Source: Deltaproteobacteria bacterium
GTDB taxonomy: Bacteria > Myxococcota_A > UBA9160 > JAJDAL01
Assembly: GCA_029261875.1 (NCBI GenBank)
Contig: JAJDAL010000059.1
Coordinates: forward strand, 1-64,000
Direction: 5' to 3'
Length of the DNA stretch: 64,000 nucleotides
The notes under the pieces are model-generated. The model made no database searches and was not told the origin of the DNA. It was given only the letters and a program-made list of their open reading frames with translations. Both the position numbers and the translations under genes were made by a program. Below, piece by piece: positions 34,683-44,196 of this stretch (positions are counted from its first letter, which is position 1; every line of letters begins with the position of its first letter).

Positions 34683-36911
34683 GTGCGACGCGCGTCCCGC
34701 TTCTGGATGTTTGTCGCATTCCTTTCGCTCGCCCATTGCGGGCCCACGGACGAAGCGGGCCGGGAAGGTCCAGCTTGGCCCGCCGCCACCCGGTCCGTAC
34801 CCACTTTTGGATACGACGCCCTGCGCACGGGATCGACCCATTCCTCTCTGACCGCAGACCACTACACCCCGCTGACCGTCGAGCGGTTGCCCCACTCCGA
34901 GCAGTCCCAAGCCCCCATGCCCCTGTATTGGAATGGCGTGCAGGATCCGGTGGAGGGCTTCGAATCACGTCGACTGTTGTTTTTTGGAACCTATGGCGCA
35001 TTCAAGGCTGTCGACATCGAGACCCACGAACTCGTGTGGAGCTTGGAACTTCCGTGGCGTCGCTCGCGCGGCACCGCGGTACTCGACCTGACGCGCGGAA
35101 AAATCTATTTCGCGACCTCCTTGGCCCGAGGCGAGGCTCCGGCCCCCTGGGCCAACGCTCCGTTTCGATTGCGCATCCACTCCGTCGATCTCGACGGATC
35201 AAACCATCGCCGAATGGAATTAGACCTCGACCGCCTCCTCGCCTCGGAGCCAATTCCTTCCACCATCCCTCCCTCCTCGATGGTCCACTGCAATACGGCG
35301 TTGGGTTTGAACGACCGGCCGGGCGCCCACTACGTCTTCTTCGGTTGCAGCATGCAAAACGGGCAAGGGGGCCAGAACTACCGAAACCTACGCGGCGCTC
35401 GGGGGATGGTACTTGGCGTGCACCTCGATGCGGCGGGGGATCTGATACGCGACGCGGCCGTGTCGACTTTCTTTCCGAGTCGCGTCACGGACCACCCGGA
35501 GACCGGCTTCGATACGGGAGTCTGGTCGTCTGGCGCGGCACCGGGCCTACTGCCGGACAATACGCTTCTGGTTGCGACGGGGAATGGACCGTTGATCCCC
35601 GCCGAGGAGAACTTCGGTTGTTCGGTCGTCCGGATCGACGGAACGACCCTTCGCCCCAAGCCAGGTCGAAGCGGCCATGCGTTCTATAGCATCGACGACG
35701 GCGAGTTTCGCGAATGCCACGCCATGAATATCGACATGTCGTGCTCCGGTGTGGCGTCCCTCGAACACCAGGGCCAGTTCTACTCCGTCGTCACCGGAAA
35801 AGATGGCACGCTCAAGTCTTTCGACCCGACGGACCTGCCCGGCACCGACGCGTCCAAGAAGGTCCGGTTCCCCAACGAGGGCGCGGGCTGCGGACTACCT
35901 TCGATCTACCGCACCGCGGAGGGAAGCCTACGCGCCACGGTCGTGGGCCGACGCGGCATTTCTTCGGTTCGGCGCACGGGCGATTGGACGGTCGAAAGCG
36001 ACGCGCGCGCGGCGTTCCTCGAGCGGGCGGGTTACCGACGCGGCGCTTGCGTGGGTTGGATTCAGCGTACGCCCGAAGGCGGCGGACGTCCGTTCGTCGC
36101 CCACTACTCGGGTCCGTTCCGCGCCGACCGGGTGACCCTCACCGAGGGTTCACGTTTCACGCGGCAAATCCGGGCGGGCGGAATCCGCTTCGACGCCCAG
36201 CGCGAAGCCGCCGGTGCCTGGTCCACCGGCCGGACGGCGTCCTATCTCCCCACGGATCTCGTGGGCTACACGTTCGAGGGGGCAAAGAATCCGCCGCCGG
36301 GATTCGAATTCTCGGAACTTCGCGTCTACGCGAGTGTGGACGGCGGGCTGTACTCGCTTCCCGAGGCGATTCCCAAAGCCGTGTTGTTCGAAGATTCGGA
36401 CTTCCGAGCACCGCACCGTCGGCAGCAGCTCTTCGGAGAAAGGTTCCTACCCCACAATCAGGGCATGGCATTGGTTCGATCTCAACCGATTGGACTCGAT
36501 TGGTGCGGGGAAGCCGACGAAACGAACCGGACTCGACTCTTCGCCTGGGTACGCAGGGGAAAGGCGGATCCTCCAGGTTGGCTCGCCCGCGGTTTCGAAA
36601 TTGCGCCGGACCGATCGCTTGCGCCGCGCTGGACCTATATCGAAGACAACGACGAGACCGTTTTCCGCAATTCCAGTCCGGTCACGACCACCGCTGACGA
36701 TGGCGCGGGTCTCGTCATCTTTGCGGTCCAGGGAGCGGCGTCGTCGTATCTGATTCTGCTGAACGCGGAGACCGGCGCCCGGGTCGACAAGATCGCGTTC
36801 CCCGGCGCGCCCCATTTCACGATGCCACTCGTGGTGGGCGATCGAATCTATTTCGCGACCCGCGGAGAAGGAATCTACGTCTTCCGTTCGAAATCCGCGA
36901 CCGGCGGTTAG
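34683..36911 (+). CDS. Lipoprotein with PQQ-type beta-propeller, function unknown
   Basis: Probable lipoprotein of 742 residues. The GTG at 34683 (AGGA seven bases upstream) gives a short basic n-region, a hydrophobic core and the lipobox LSLAHC. Propeller-like repeats (LLFFGTYGAFKAVDIETHELVWSLEL, KIYFATSLARGEA, LLVATGNGPLIPAEENFGCSVVRIDG, FYSVVTGKDGTLKSFD, PLVVGDRIYFATRGEGIYVFRS) resemble the PQQ-like/quinoprotein fold, and conserved W and G positions are present. Catalytic residues of PQQ dehydrogenases were not identified, so enzyme activity is unproven. Its stop overlaps that of the convergent thiolase-like gene by four bases. Confidence 0.72.
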   Translation: MRRASRFWMFVAFLSLAHCGPTDEAGREGPAWPAATRSVPTFGYDALRTGSTHSSLTADHYTPLTVERLPHSEQSQAPMPLYWNGVQDPVEGFESRRLLFFGTYGAFKAVDIETHELVWSLELPWRRSRGTAVLDLTRGKIYFATSLARGEAPAPWANAPFRLRIHSVDLDGSNHRRMELDLDRLLASEPIPSTIPPSSMVHCNTALGLNDRPGAHYVFFGCSMQNGQGGQNYRNLRGARGMVLGVHLDAAGDLIRDAAVSTFFPSRVTDHPETGFDTGVWSSGAAPGLLPDNTLLVATGNGPLIPAEENFGCSVVRIDGTTLRPKPGRSGHAFYSIDDGEFRECHAMNIDMSCSGVASLEHQGQFYSVVTGKDGTLKSFDPTDLPGTDASKKVRFPNEGAGCGLPSIYRTAEGSLRATVVGRRGISSVRRTGDWTVESDARAAFLERAGYRRGACVGWIQRTPEGGGRPFVAHYSGPFRADRVTLTEGSRFTRQIRAGGIRFDAQREAAGAWSTGRTASYLPTDLVGYTFEGAKNPPPGFEFSELRVYASVDGGLYSLPEAIPKAVLFEDSDFRAPHRRQQLFGERFLPHNQGMALVRSQPIGLDWCGEADETNRTRLFAWVRRGKADPPGWLARGFEIAPDRSLAPRWTYIEDNDETVFRNSSPVTTTADDGAGLVIFAVQGAASSYLILLNAETGARVDKIAFPGAPHFTMPLVVGDRIYFATRGEGIYVFRSKSATGG

Positions 36912-38398
36912 GCGGAAACGGATTCGTCGATCAGCGTCGCCAGACCGCCAGCGCAGCGCACCCGGCGGCCGCAGCCTTCCTCTCGCGTGAACGCCAAGGC
37001 GGTAGCGGCATCGGTGTGCGCGATAGTGCGCCGGCCGTCTTCCAGATCGCAGAAGAGCACCGCGCGCTGGGGCTTGTCGTCTTGATAGAGCACCGTGTAG
37101 CTCGCCACGCGCCCTTCGCCCGAAGCCCGGTCGACGACTTCGATGGGATCGTCGCGATCGCGGGCGATCTCGCCGACCTGCTCGTGGGCAAAGGTCTCGT
37201 CCGCAGCCCGGGTCGACCAAAGCGACACGCCCTGCTTCATGAGAATGCCACTCACCGCCGTGACGAGGCCGAGGCTGCCGGGATCCGCGCGCAGGATCGC
37301 GAGCATGCGGACCAGGGCCTGGAGGACGAAATTATTGAGCGGCCCCCCCGCGAACGCCATCCCACCTGTGACCGTCAACGCGCGGCTGGCGTCGATTCCC
37401 AATTCGCGCAGCTGAACCCGCACCGCCGCGGGAAAGCAGCTGTAGAGTTCCAGGTGGTCCAGGTCTCCGGCGCCGATCTGATGGCGCGCGAAGACCCGCT
37501 CGGCCGCCGCCGCGAACCCCGGGCTGCGGTGCAGCGCGCGCCGCTCCGACAGCGGCCGCATGTAATTCGAATCCGCGACCGTCCAGGGAAACACGTAGCG
37601 GTCCGAGGGAATCCCGAGTTCGCGTGCAACGGCGATGGAACAGAAGATGAGCCCCGCCGCCTGATCGACGTTCCACTGGGAAGTCGCCCGTTTCGTGTAG
37701 GGGAACGCGAGCATGCGATTGTTCGCACTGGGCTCGCGAATGGCGTCCGCGGAAAGCGGTTCGCGAACCCACGCCTCGGGATTTTCTGCTGCCACCTGAC
37801 TCATGGCAGACCAAAGTTGCGCGACTTCGCGCGCGTGCGCGTCGATGTCGACTCCCTCGTCGTAACGCAGGGCATTTTCGATCATGGAGAACTGATTCAC
37901 TGGCATCGCGATCCCGGCTTGGATTTCGAGGGCTGTCAGAACATCGGCTTCCGGGCGAAACACACGATCCGGCACCGCACCGGTTTGTTTCGCGAGCGGC
38001 GCTTCGACGCCTAGCTTTTGCGCGCGCGCCGACCGATACTTCGCCTCGCCGCCCGCCACGAGGACGATTCGCGCCCGCCCCTGGGCGATCTCCTCGGCGG
38101 CATGACCCAACAAGGTCGTCTGCAGAACGCCGATCTCCGCCAGCAGCGTTTTGCTCCGGGCCGCACCGACACGCAGGGCGATGCCCCGTCCCGGATCTTC
38201 GTAATCCCAGAAACCGCGCGGAACACAGATCCAATCAGCGTCCGTGAGCAAGGCGCGGCTGCCCGCGTCCTCCGCCGCGCGCGTTAGCGCCCCAACCATC
38301 AATTCGAGCGGCTCCGCCGCCCGCGCCGGGTCCTCTTCGCGCTGAGAGACCGCGCCGACGCCGACGCAGACCGGGGTATTGGGATCGAGTTCCGTCAC
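36908..38398 (-). CDS. Thiolase-like protein (acetyl-CoA acetyltransferase family)
   Basis: Protein of 496 residues with a thiolase-like fold pattern similar to the large non-condensing thiolase-type proteins often annotated as acetyl-CoA acetyltransferase. Segments VCVGVGAVSQREEDPA, LVAGGEAKYRSARAQ, HLELYSCFPAAVRVQLRELGI and TVTGGMAFAGGPLNNFVLQALVRM support it. In place of the N-terminal catalytic Cys-loop there is CVPRGFWDYEDPG, and the C-terminal His/Cys pair is not obvious, so it may act on unusual acyl-CoA or be non-catalytic. It starts at a GTG sharing four bases (GTGA) with the stop of the amidohydrolase, so translation is coupled. Confidence 0.72.
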   Translation of the reverse strand: MTELDPNTPVCVGVGAVSQREEDPARAAEPLELMVGALTRAAEDAGSRALLTDADWICVPRGFWDYEDPGRGIALRVGAARSKTLLAEIGVLQTTLLGHAAEEIAQGRARIVLVAGGEAKYRSARAQKLGVEAPLAKQTGAVPDRVFRPEADVLTALEIQAGIAMPVNQFSMIENALRYDEGVDIDAHAREVAQLWSAMSQVAAENPEAWVREPLSADAIREPSANNRMLAFPYTKRATSQWNVDQAAGLIFCSIAVARELGIPSDRYVFPWTVADSNYMRPLSERRALHRSPGFAAAAERVFARHQIGAGDLDHLELYSCFPAAVRVQLRELGIDASRALTVTGGMAFAGGPLNNFVLQALVRMLAILRADPGSLGLVTAVSGILMKQGVSLWSTRAADETFAHEQVGEIARDRDDPIEVVDRASGEGRVASYTVLYQDDKPQRAVLFCDLEDGRRTIAHTDAATALAFTREEGCGRRVRCAGGLATLIDESVSA

Positions 38399-39585
38399 GC
38401 GACGAGGGCCGCCATGTTCTCGCGCATGATCTTGCGTTCGTGTTCGGGACTGAGCCCCTCGAGTTCCTCGACGAATTCCGCGGGCCAGAGCAGTCCTTCG
38501 GGATGCGGATAATCGGAACCGTTGAGCACGTGGTCCACACCGAGGGTTTCGACCAGGGCCGGCACGTCGTCCTCGAAGAAAGGCGCCACCCACACGTTCT
38601 TGCGGATCATCTCGCTGGGGCATTCGGGCGGCGCCCCGAATCGCCACATGTCCTTGCTGAACAGACGCGCGATGTGGTCGAGCTTGCGGGCGAGCGGCGC
38701 CACCCAGGTCGAGCCGTATTCGATGCTGAGCACTTTCAGATTTGGAAAGCGTCCGAATACGTTGTCGGACACCAGTGCCGTGACCGAGTCGGCAATCGGG
38801 CGATCGGTGAACGACAGCGCGTACTCCATCAGCGAATGCCGGTGGGACGGGGGATGCGGCCGCAATCCCCAAGGCGTGTTGTACATCTCACTGAAGGGGG
38901 TACGGCCGATGTGGTAGACGACGTTGATCCCCGATTCCTCGCAACGCGCCCAAAAGGGATCGAAATGCGGGTCGCCCGGAGAGCGTCCTTCGACGGGACC
39001 CGTGGTCAGTACGATGAAGCGCGCGCCCAGGTCGAGCACGCGGTCGAGTTCGACGATCGCTTCGTCCACGTCGACGAGGGAATTGATCGGCGCTCCGTAG
39101 ATCCGCCCATCTCTCCCGTATCCCCAATCTTCTTCGAGCCAACGGTTGAAGGCCCGCACACTCGGATAGAGTGCCTCCCGATGCTGAGGTTCGCGCAGCT
39201 GCGTCTCGATTCCGACGCCGGTCGTCGGCAGGATCAGACACGCATCGACTCCCTGCTCGTCCATTCTCACCAGGCGCGACTTGCGCTCGACGAACTCCGG
39301 AACCGCGAGGCCGTTGATGGGATTGAGACTCGGACTCCCCCCGTCCTCGGTCGTTCCCCGCAAGAACTCTTTCATCACGCCGGGCGCACCGATGTTGTCC
39401 CCGGTTCCGACGCTGAAGAAATGACAGCGCTCGTCGCCCACATACATGCGCCCGGGACCGTCGCTCTTGCGATCGATCCATACCGTTCGCTGCTTGAACT
39501 TCGACTCGATGTGTCGTGTGAAACAATCGTCGGGTTCGTAGTAGTGGTTGTCGGCGTCGAAGATGCCGTAGTCGAGTTTCTTCAT
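38395..39585 (-). CDS. Amidohydrolase family 2 (metal-dependent hydrolase)
   Basis: TIM-barrel hydrolase of 396 residues of the amidohydrolase-2/ACMSD-like superfamily. The N-terminal metal site motif reads IFDADNHYYEPDDCF, where D-x-D-N-H-Y replaces the HxH pair, as in many bacterial members. Later conserved segments are YHIGRTPFSEMY (His for the metal site), SDNVFGRFPNLKVLSIEYGSTW and the catalytic-Asp region LNGSDYPHPEGLLWPAEF. It is probably a decarboxylase or hydrolase acting on an aromatic or lactone ring; substrate unknown. It follows TetR by 22 bases and couples to the thiolase-like gene. Confidence 0.84.
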   Translation of the reverse strand: MKKLDYGIFDADNHYYEPDDCFTRHIESKFKQRTVWIDRKSDGPGRMYVGDERCHFFSVGTGDNIGAPGVMKEFLRGTTEDGGSPSLNPINGLAVPEFVERKSRLVRMDEQGVDACLILPTTGVGIETQLREPQHREALYPSVRAFNRWLEEDWGYGRDGRIYGAPINSLVDVDEAIVELDRVLDLGARFIVLTTGPVEGRSPGDPHFDPFWARCEESGINVVYHIGRTPFSEMYNTPWGLRPHPPSHRHSLMEYALSFTDRPIADSVTALVSDNVFGRFPNLKVLSIEYGSTWVAPLARKLDHIARLFSKDMWRFGAPPECPSEMIRKNVWVAPFFEDDVPALVETLGVDHVLNGSDYPHPEGLLWPAEFVEELEGLSPEHERKIMRENMAALVA

Positions 39586-39607
39586 GGAACTTTCCTCTCG
39601 TTTCGAT

Positions 39608-40246
39608 TCACGCCGGCGCTCGCCACACGCCTTCCCATAGCTTCCGCATGAATTGCGTCTGTTCCCGCAAGGCCTGTTCGGAAAACGGGTCGCCGCCAAA
39701 GGCCGCCGCAACCCCGGGAGCCAGGGAGAAATAACCGGTGAACAGGGTCGCCATGGCGAACAACAAACGCGGCAGTTCTTCGTCCTTCCAGGCGCCGCGG
39801 AAGGGGCTTCGTTTCAGGGTCTCGAGTCCGCCTCCGTAGAGCGACGCGAGCCAGGACCGCAGCACGGCATTCATGTGCTCGCCGCCCGCGAGGGTTTCGT
39901 GGTGGAGCAGACGCGCGATGGCGGGTCGGCGCGCGAGCAGCGCCATCATGTCCTCGACGATTCGCGGCTCGCGGTAGGCCGCATCCCCCGCGGCCAGAAA
40001 GGCTTCGATGACTTCCAACATGGGGCGCAGCGCCCGTTCGAGTACCGCCTCGTAGAGGGCTTCTTTGTCGGGAAAGTGGTTGTACAGGCTCGGCGCCCGC
40101 AGGCCCGCGGCGCGGGCGACCTCGCGCAGGCTCGTCGCCTCGAGCCCGCTTTGGGAAAACAGCCCCTCGGCGGCATCGAGGACGCGCTCGACGGTTCGCT
40201 CGCCCTGGGGCGTGCGCTGGGGGCTCGGGGCCGTTTCGATCGCCAT
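39608..40246 (-). CDS. TetR/AcrR-family transcriptional regulator
   Basis: Regulator of 212 residues with an N-terminal helix-turn-helix (GERTVERVLDAAEGLFSQSGLEATSLREVARAAGLRAPSLYNHFPDKEALYEAVLE), the standard TetR DNA-binding signature. The C-terminal helical domain probably binds a small ligand. The gene is first in an apparent operon with an amidohydrolase and a thiolase-like gene. A palindromic site (40259-40276), 12 bases upstream of its start, is the likely operator, so autoregulation is expected. The ligand is probably a substrate or product of the downstream enzymes. Confidence 0.93.
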   Translation of the reverse strand: MAIETAPSPQRTPQGERTVERVLDAAEGLFSQSGLEATSLREVARAAGLRAPSLYNHFPDKEALYEAVLERALRPMLEVIEAFLAAGDAAYREPRIVEDMMALLARRPAIARLLHHETLAGGEHMNAVLRSWLASLYGGGLETLKRSPFRGAWKDEELPRLLFAMATLFTGYFSLAPGVAAAFGGDPFSEQALREQTQFMRKLWEGVWRAPA

Positions 40247-40258
40247 CGCACAAAAGCT

Positions 40259-40276
40259 TACTATCGTTCGTTAGTA
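40259..40276. promoter_or_regulatory. Probable TetR operator
   Basis: TACTA (40259-40263) and TAGTA (40272-40276) are perfectly complementary around eight bases; over nine-base arms seven positions match. This lies just upstream of the TetR start in an AT-rich stretch. A TAGACA-like -35 box on the minus strand partly abuts it. Confidence 0.55.
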
Positions 40277-40307
40277 TTGTCTAACCCTCTGCACGAATTA
40301 TCGAAAT

Positions 40308-41129
40308 TCACGATGAAAGCGCGGCCCCCCAGTTCGCCAGGTCCTCGGCGCTGCGCCGAAACGCCTCGACGTCGCCGTAGCGCCCGGTCCCGAGCACGAA
40401 GCGCGTCACACCGATCTGGGAGAGCTGGGACAGCTGCGCGCGGGCCTGGTCCGGAGCATCGAGCGGGAGCGCCCCCATGGCGACCACCTCGGGCGTCGTG
40501 CGCCCCATTGCCTCGGCGCGCCGCTGCAACTGCGCGATCGGCTTCTCCAGGGCGACCGGGTCGGCCCCCATGGGCATCCACCCGTCGCCGAAACGAAGCG
40601 TGCGTTCGAGAGCGTGTTCGCCTCCCCCGCCCACGAAGAGCGGCGGCGCTTTGGGGCGTGGACGAAACAGCAACGGCTGCCCGTTCATCTCGACCGTGTC
40701 CGAAGCAAAGCAGCATCGAAAGGCTTCGAGCATCGCGTCGGTCAAAGCACCGCGTCGCGATCGATCGACGCCCAGCGCGCGAAACTCTGCCCCCATCCAG
40801 CCGACGCCCACCCCGAGAAGCAACCGCTCCCGCGACAGCTCTTGCACGCTGGCGATCCACTTGAGCGTCGGAAGCGCGGGCCGGTAAGGGAGGATCAAGA
40901 CGCCCGTGCCGAGCCGAATGCGCTCGGTCAGCGCCGCAAGGTGCGCCAGGGTGGCAAGGGGATCGAGATAGCGTCCATTCGAACCTTCGGCGTCCTCCGG
41001 AGGAATCGCCAGATGATCCGCCACCCATAGGGATTCGAGGCCCGCCACCTCCGCGGCGCGCGCGCACGCGACCAACAGATCGGGTTCGGATTGCGGCCCG
41101 AAGTTTCGGACGACGATGCCGAGTTGCAT
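40308..41129 (-). CDS. LLM-class F420-dependent oxidoreductase
   Basis: Luciferase-like oxidoreductase of 273 residues. Family features: LESLWVADHLAIPPEDAEGS, ERIRLGTGVLILPYRPALPTLKW, RERLLLGVGVGWMGAEFRALGVDRSRRG and PPLFVGGGGEHALERTLRFGDGWMPMG. The TIGR03619-like layout is the same as in the gene at 1545-2396, but the two are not close paralogues by eye. It is 61 bases upstream of the TetR gene in the same direction and could be controlled with it if the operator region also acts on read-through. Substrate unknown. Confidence 0.84.
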   Translation of the reverse strand: MQLGIVVRNFGPQSEPDLLVACARAAEVAGLESLWVADHLAIPPEDAEGSNGRYLDPLATLAHLAALTERIRLGTGVLILPYRPALPTLKWIASVQELSRERLLLGVGVGWMGAEFRALGVDRSRRGALTDAMLEAFRCCFASDTVEMNGQPLLFRPRPKAPPLFVGGGGEHALERTLRFGDGWMPMGADPVALEKPIAQLQRRAEAMGRTTPEVVAMGALPLDAPDQARAQLSQLSQIGVTRFVLGTGRYGDVEAFRRSAEDLANWGAALSS

Positions 41130-41484
41130 GGGGCGAGCATAGCGGGAACGGTCCGAGCGGATGAGTTAGACGGCTCCTCTCCCAGGCCTGTCGGACGCGC
41201 GTTCTCTGGGAGGGTCGAAACGCTGCCGAGCCAAGGAGGCTCGCGCGGTCCGACACGAGGGGGTCGGTGACGGTCCCCGTCGCTGTCGACGTGGCCGGCC
41301 GGTGGTCCCCTCATCCTCTCCTACACTTTCGTGATCGGTCCCGGACACTGAAGGAGAAGAGCCGTCTGGCCAGACGTATCGACCGTTTGCCTCGGAGACT
41401 CAAGGAATCCCCGGAAGCCCCGCGTCGATTCTACGCTTCGAAAAAGGCGGAGCCCCTCCCACCGGGAGGGCCTCCGCGTCGTAG
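41130..41484. other. Intergenic region with terminator of the leftward duplicated gene
   Basis: About 355 bases. The right end holds the terminator at 41441-41477. The left part must carry the promoter of the LLM/TetR group. Nothing else could be identified. Confidence 0.5.
41441..41477 (-). terminator. Rho-independent terminator of the duplicated secreted-protein gene
   Basis: On the minus strand, two stem blocks (six and seven bp, one mismatch between, three-base loop) span 41447-41477 and are followed by five U (41441-41445). It begins eight bases after the stop at 41485. Confidence 0.87.
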
Positions 41485-43914
41485 CTAGGGGGTGCTGGGG
41501 CGCGTACCGTGAACCTTCAACGTCCCCACCAACGACGTGGCACCGGGACCGGGCAGATTGGCGGAGAAGTTGATCAGCGGCGCGGCGGTCACCGGAACAC
41601 AGAAGGTCGACGCCAGGGTCACGGGCGTGGCGACGTCGTCCACCAGGGGGCCCGCAGGCGACCCGGTCTCGTCGAATTGCCGGGTCTGAATCCGGCCGAG
41701 GCCTCCGGCATTTCCAAAGCCCTGGCCGGGACAGAAGAACCCCCGATCCTCGGCCTTGGACACCGTGGAGGTCGTGAGCGGCGTCAGGTTGACGGGAAGC
41801 GTCCCGAGATTGTGTTCCGCGTCCGGCAGACAATCCTGACTCAAGCCGATGGAATTGACGCTGCGACAGGCAGAACCCTCGTTCTGCCCACTCGTACAAA
41901 CGCCGATCCCGGGATTGTCCGGGGATCCCGAGGCCGAACACACACTGCACGGCGAATCTTGATTCCCGGTCAGGAAGACCTGCGACGTCAACGAGATGTT
42001 GAAGCTGGCCTCGCCGGTTTCGAGATTCAGGGTTCCGCTCGCAGGCTCGGCCAAGGTGTTGAAGACGCACGTCGAGGCACCCGCTGCGGGGAGCGGCACC
42101 GGCGTACCGAAGTTGCACCCCACATCCGAACACTCGAAGTCTTCCGATTGATTCGAGATCGGCGTGATGTTGCAATTCGGCCCATCGCAATCGAGGCCAA
42201 ACCGATTGGGAGCACCGTCCGGCGTAACCGAGGGGGCCAAGATCGCACCCCCTCCACCGATGTAGAGCAATCCGCATTCGAGATCGCGAATCTTGTTTCC
42301 ATTGGTGTCCCGCATCGCACCGCACACCGAAGTCGGACTCAACAGCGGAGCAAAGTCCACGTAGGGGCCTTCGATCGGCGGGTTTTCGGGATCTTCGGGA
42401 CGACCCACCTTGATGGTTCCCACGATCGACGTCGCCCCCGGCCCCGGAAGGTTGGCGGAGAAGTTGATGAGCGGCGCGGCGGTCACGGGAACACAGAAGG
42501 TCGACGCCAACACGACGTCTGCGGGAACGCCTTCGGTGAGCGGCCCACCCGCTTGACCGATCTTGGTGATCTCTCGGCAGGTATTGCGAGTGAAACATCC
42601 GGCACCGCCAAACCCCTGGCCCTCACAGAAGCGACCGTCGACCGAGGATTGCGAGACCACAGAGGTGGAAAGCGGTGACAAATTCACCGGCAGCGTTCCC
42701 AGGTCTTCATCCCTCGAGGGCGGGCACTGGCGCGTCAGCCCCTGAGAGTTGGCACTGGTGCAGGGCTCTCCTTCGTTCTCACCCGAATCGCAAACGCCAA
42801 CGCCCGGGTTCTCCGGCGTACCCGACGCCGTACAAACCGGGCACGGCTGTTCATGGATTCCGGTCAGGAACACGTGCGAGGAGAGAGGGACGTTGATGTT
42901 CGCCGCTCCGGTTTCGAGGTTGAGGGTTCCGCTCGCGTCCTCGGCGAAGGTGTTGAACACGCAGGTCGAGGCTCCGGATGCGGGGATTGGTACCGGCATT
43001 CCGAACGGACAATCCTTCTTCGTACACTCGAATTCGTCGCTGAGGGTACCTACGGGAGTAATGGTGCAGTCGGGGCCCGTACATTCGAGACCGAATCGAT
43101 TCGGCAACCCATCGGGCGTACCGCTCGGCGCGAGGATCGAACCGCCGCCACCGATGTAGAGCAAACCGCACTCGAGGTTTCGCAGGAGCCTGCCGTCGCC
43201 ATCGCGCGCGGAGCCGCAGCTTCCGCTCGAGTTCACCGCGGGGGCGAAATCGAAGAAGAGATCCGGCAGGGGCGGGTTCTCGGGATCCGGCGGATCGACG
43301 GGGTCCAGGTCGAAGGGACAATCGATGCTCGCCGGGTCGAGAGAGCGGCGTCCCACCAACTTCGCGCGATTTCGGGACTTTCGGTACTTGAAGATCTCGA
43401 ACTGCGCACAGGTCGTCACGCTACCCATTTCGACCTGGACGCCAATCTTGCCCTTCGGACGAGCGGTCAGATCGAACGTATCGGTATCCCCCAATCCCCG
43501 CGCCCGGAAACTCGCTCGGTGATTGGCGTCGAAAATCGATTGGCTTACCTGTGTCCCTTGGCCGTTGCGCGCGAATCGATTGCGGTACCAAGCGCGATCC
43601 GAACGATCGACGCGCCAGCCCTTTCCCCCGCGATAGCGTCCGCCCGGGATCTTGTAGGTGGCCCGATTCTCGATATCGGCCGTGTCGAAGACCGTGATCG
43701 TCACACCCTCACGGGTCGGTGCGCCGGGGTCCAGCAACACGCTCGCGGCCCGCCGCCCAATCGATTTGAAGTAGACGCTCGCGCCCAGGGTCTCGTGTTG
43801 CTTCAGATAAATCCGATTGCCATGAATCGCAACGTCCTCGGCATGGGCCGGAGGGGAGACGACAAAGCCGCTCGCGATCAACAATGAAAGCGCGACGTAC
43901 CACCATTTCTGCAT
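41485..43914 (-). CDS. Secreted protein with two tandem 297-residue Cys-rich repeats
   Basis: Exported protein of 809 residues; signal peptide ending AHA. Residues 26-205 form an N-terminal domain. Two near-identical long repeats follow, about 210-503 and 507-802, each opening with DPENPP and containing VCGAMRD or SCGSARD, LECGLLYIGGGG, STCVFNT, LASTFCVPVTAAPLINFSANLPGPGATS. Each has about 14 cysteines, suggesting a disulfide-rich extracellular module. No sorting tail or transmembrane segment is seen. AGGAGACGG precedes the ATG at 43914 and a terminator follows. Function unknown. Confidence 0.8.
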   Translation of the reverse strand: MQKWWYVALSLLIASGFVVSPPAHAEDVAIHGNRIYLKQHETLGASVYFKSIGRRAASVLLDPGAPTREGVTITVFDTADIENRATYKIPGGRYRGGKGWRVDRSDRAWYRNRFARNGQGTQVSQSIFDANHRASFRARGLGDTDTFDLTARPKGKIGVQVEMGSVTTCAQFEIFKYRKSRNRAKLVGRRSLDPASIDCPFDLDPVDPPDPENPPLPDLFFDFAPAVNSSGSCGSARDGDGRLLRNLECGLLYIGGGGSILAPSGTPDGLPNRFGLECTGPDCTITPVGTLSDEFECTKKDCPFGMPVPIPASGASTCVFNTFAEDASGTLNLETGAANINVPLSSHVFLTGIHEQPCPVCTASGTPENPGVGVCDSGENEGEPCTSANSQGLTRQCPPSRDEDLGTLPVNLSPLSTSVVSQSSVDGRFCEGQGFGGAGCFTRNTCREITKIGQAGGPLTEGVPADVVLASTFCVPVTAAPLINFSANLPGPGATSIVGTIKVGRPEDPENPPIEGPYVDFAPLLSPTSVCGAMRDTNGNKIRDLECGLLYIGGGGAILAPSVTPDGAPNRFGLDCDGPNCNITPISNQSEDFECSDVGCNFGTPVPLPAAGASTCVFNTLAEPASGTLNLETGEASFNISLTSQVFLTGNQDSPCSVCSASGSPDNPGIGVCTSGQNEGSACRSVNSIGLSQDCLPDAEHNLGTLPVNLTPLTTSTVSKAEDRGFFCPGQGFGNAGGLGRIQTRQFDETGSPAGPLVDDVATPVTLASTFCVPVTAAPLINFSANLPGPGATSLVGTLKVHGTRPSTP

Positions 43915-44196
43915 TTCTACCGTCTCCTGCACAACGACTCGCTCTGTAAAACAGACCGAGCCACCGCTCAGCAATCGCACCCGATTGAAATTGTTCTCGC
44001 GGAGTACGAGAGGAAATCGCGCCGATCTTATTCGACGGATTTTTTTATGTCGATCGCAGCTTCGATCAAGCCGTGCGCACGCGAGATGCAAGTGTTGGGC
44101 TAGCGCTCGGAATCCAGTCGCGCTTCGCGCGCGAATGAGCGCTGTGTGAGGATTTCCTGAGGAATTTGGCTTCGAAAACCGGCGCGGACGAAGATT

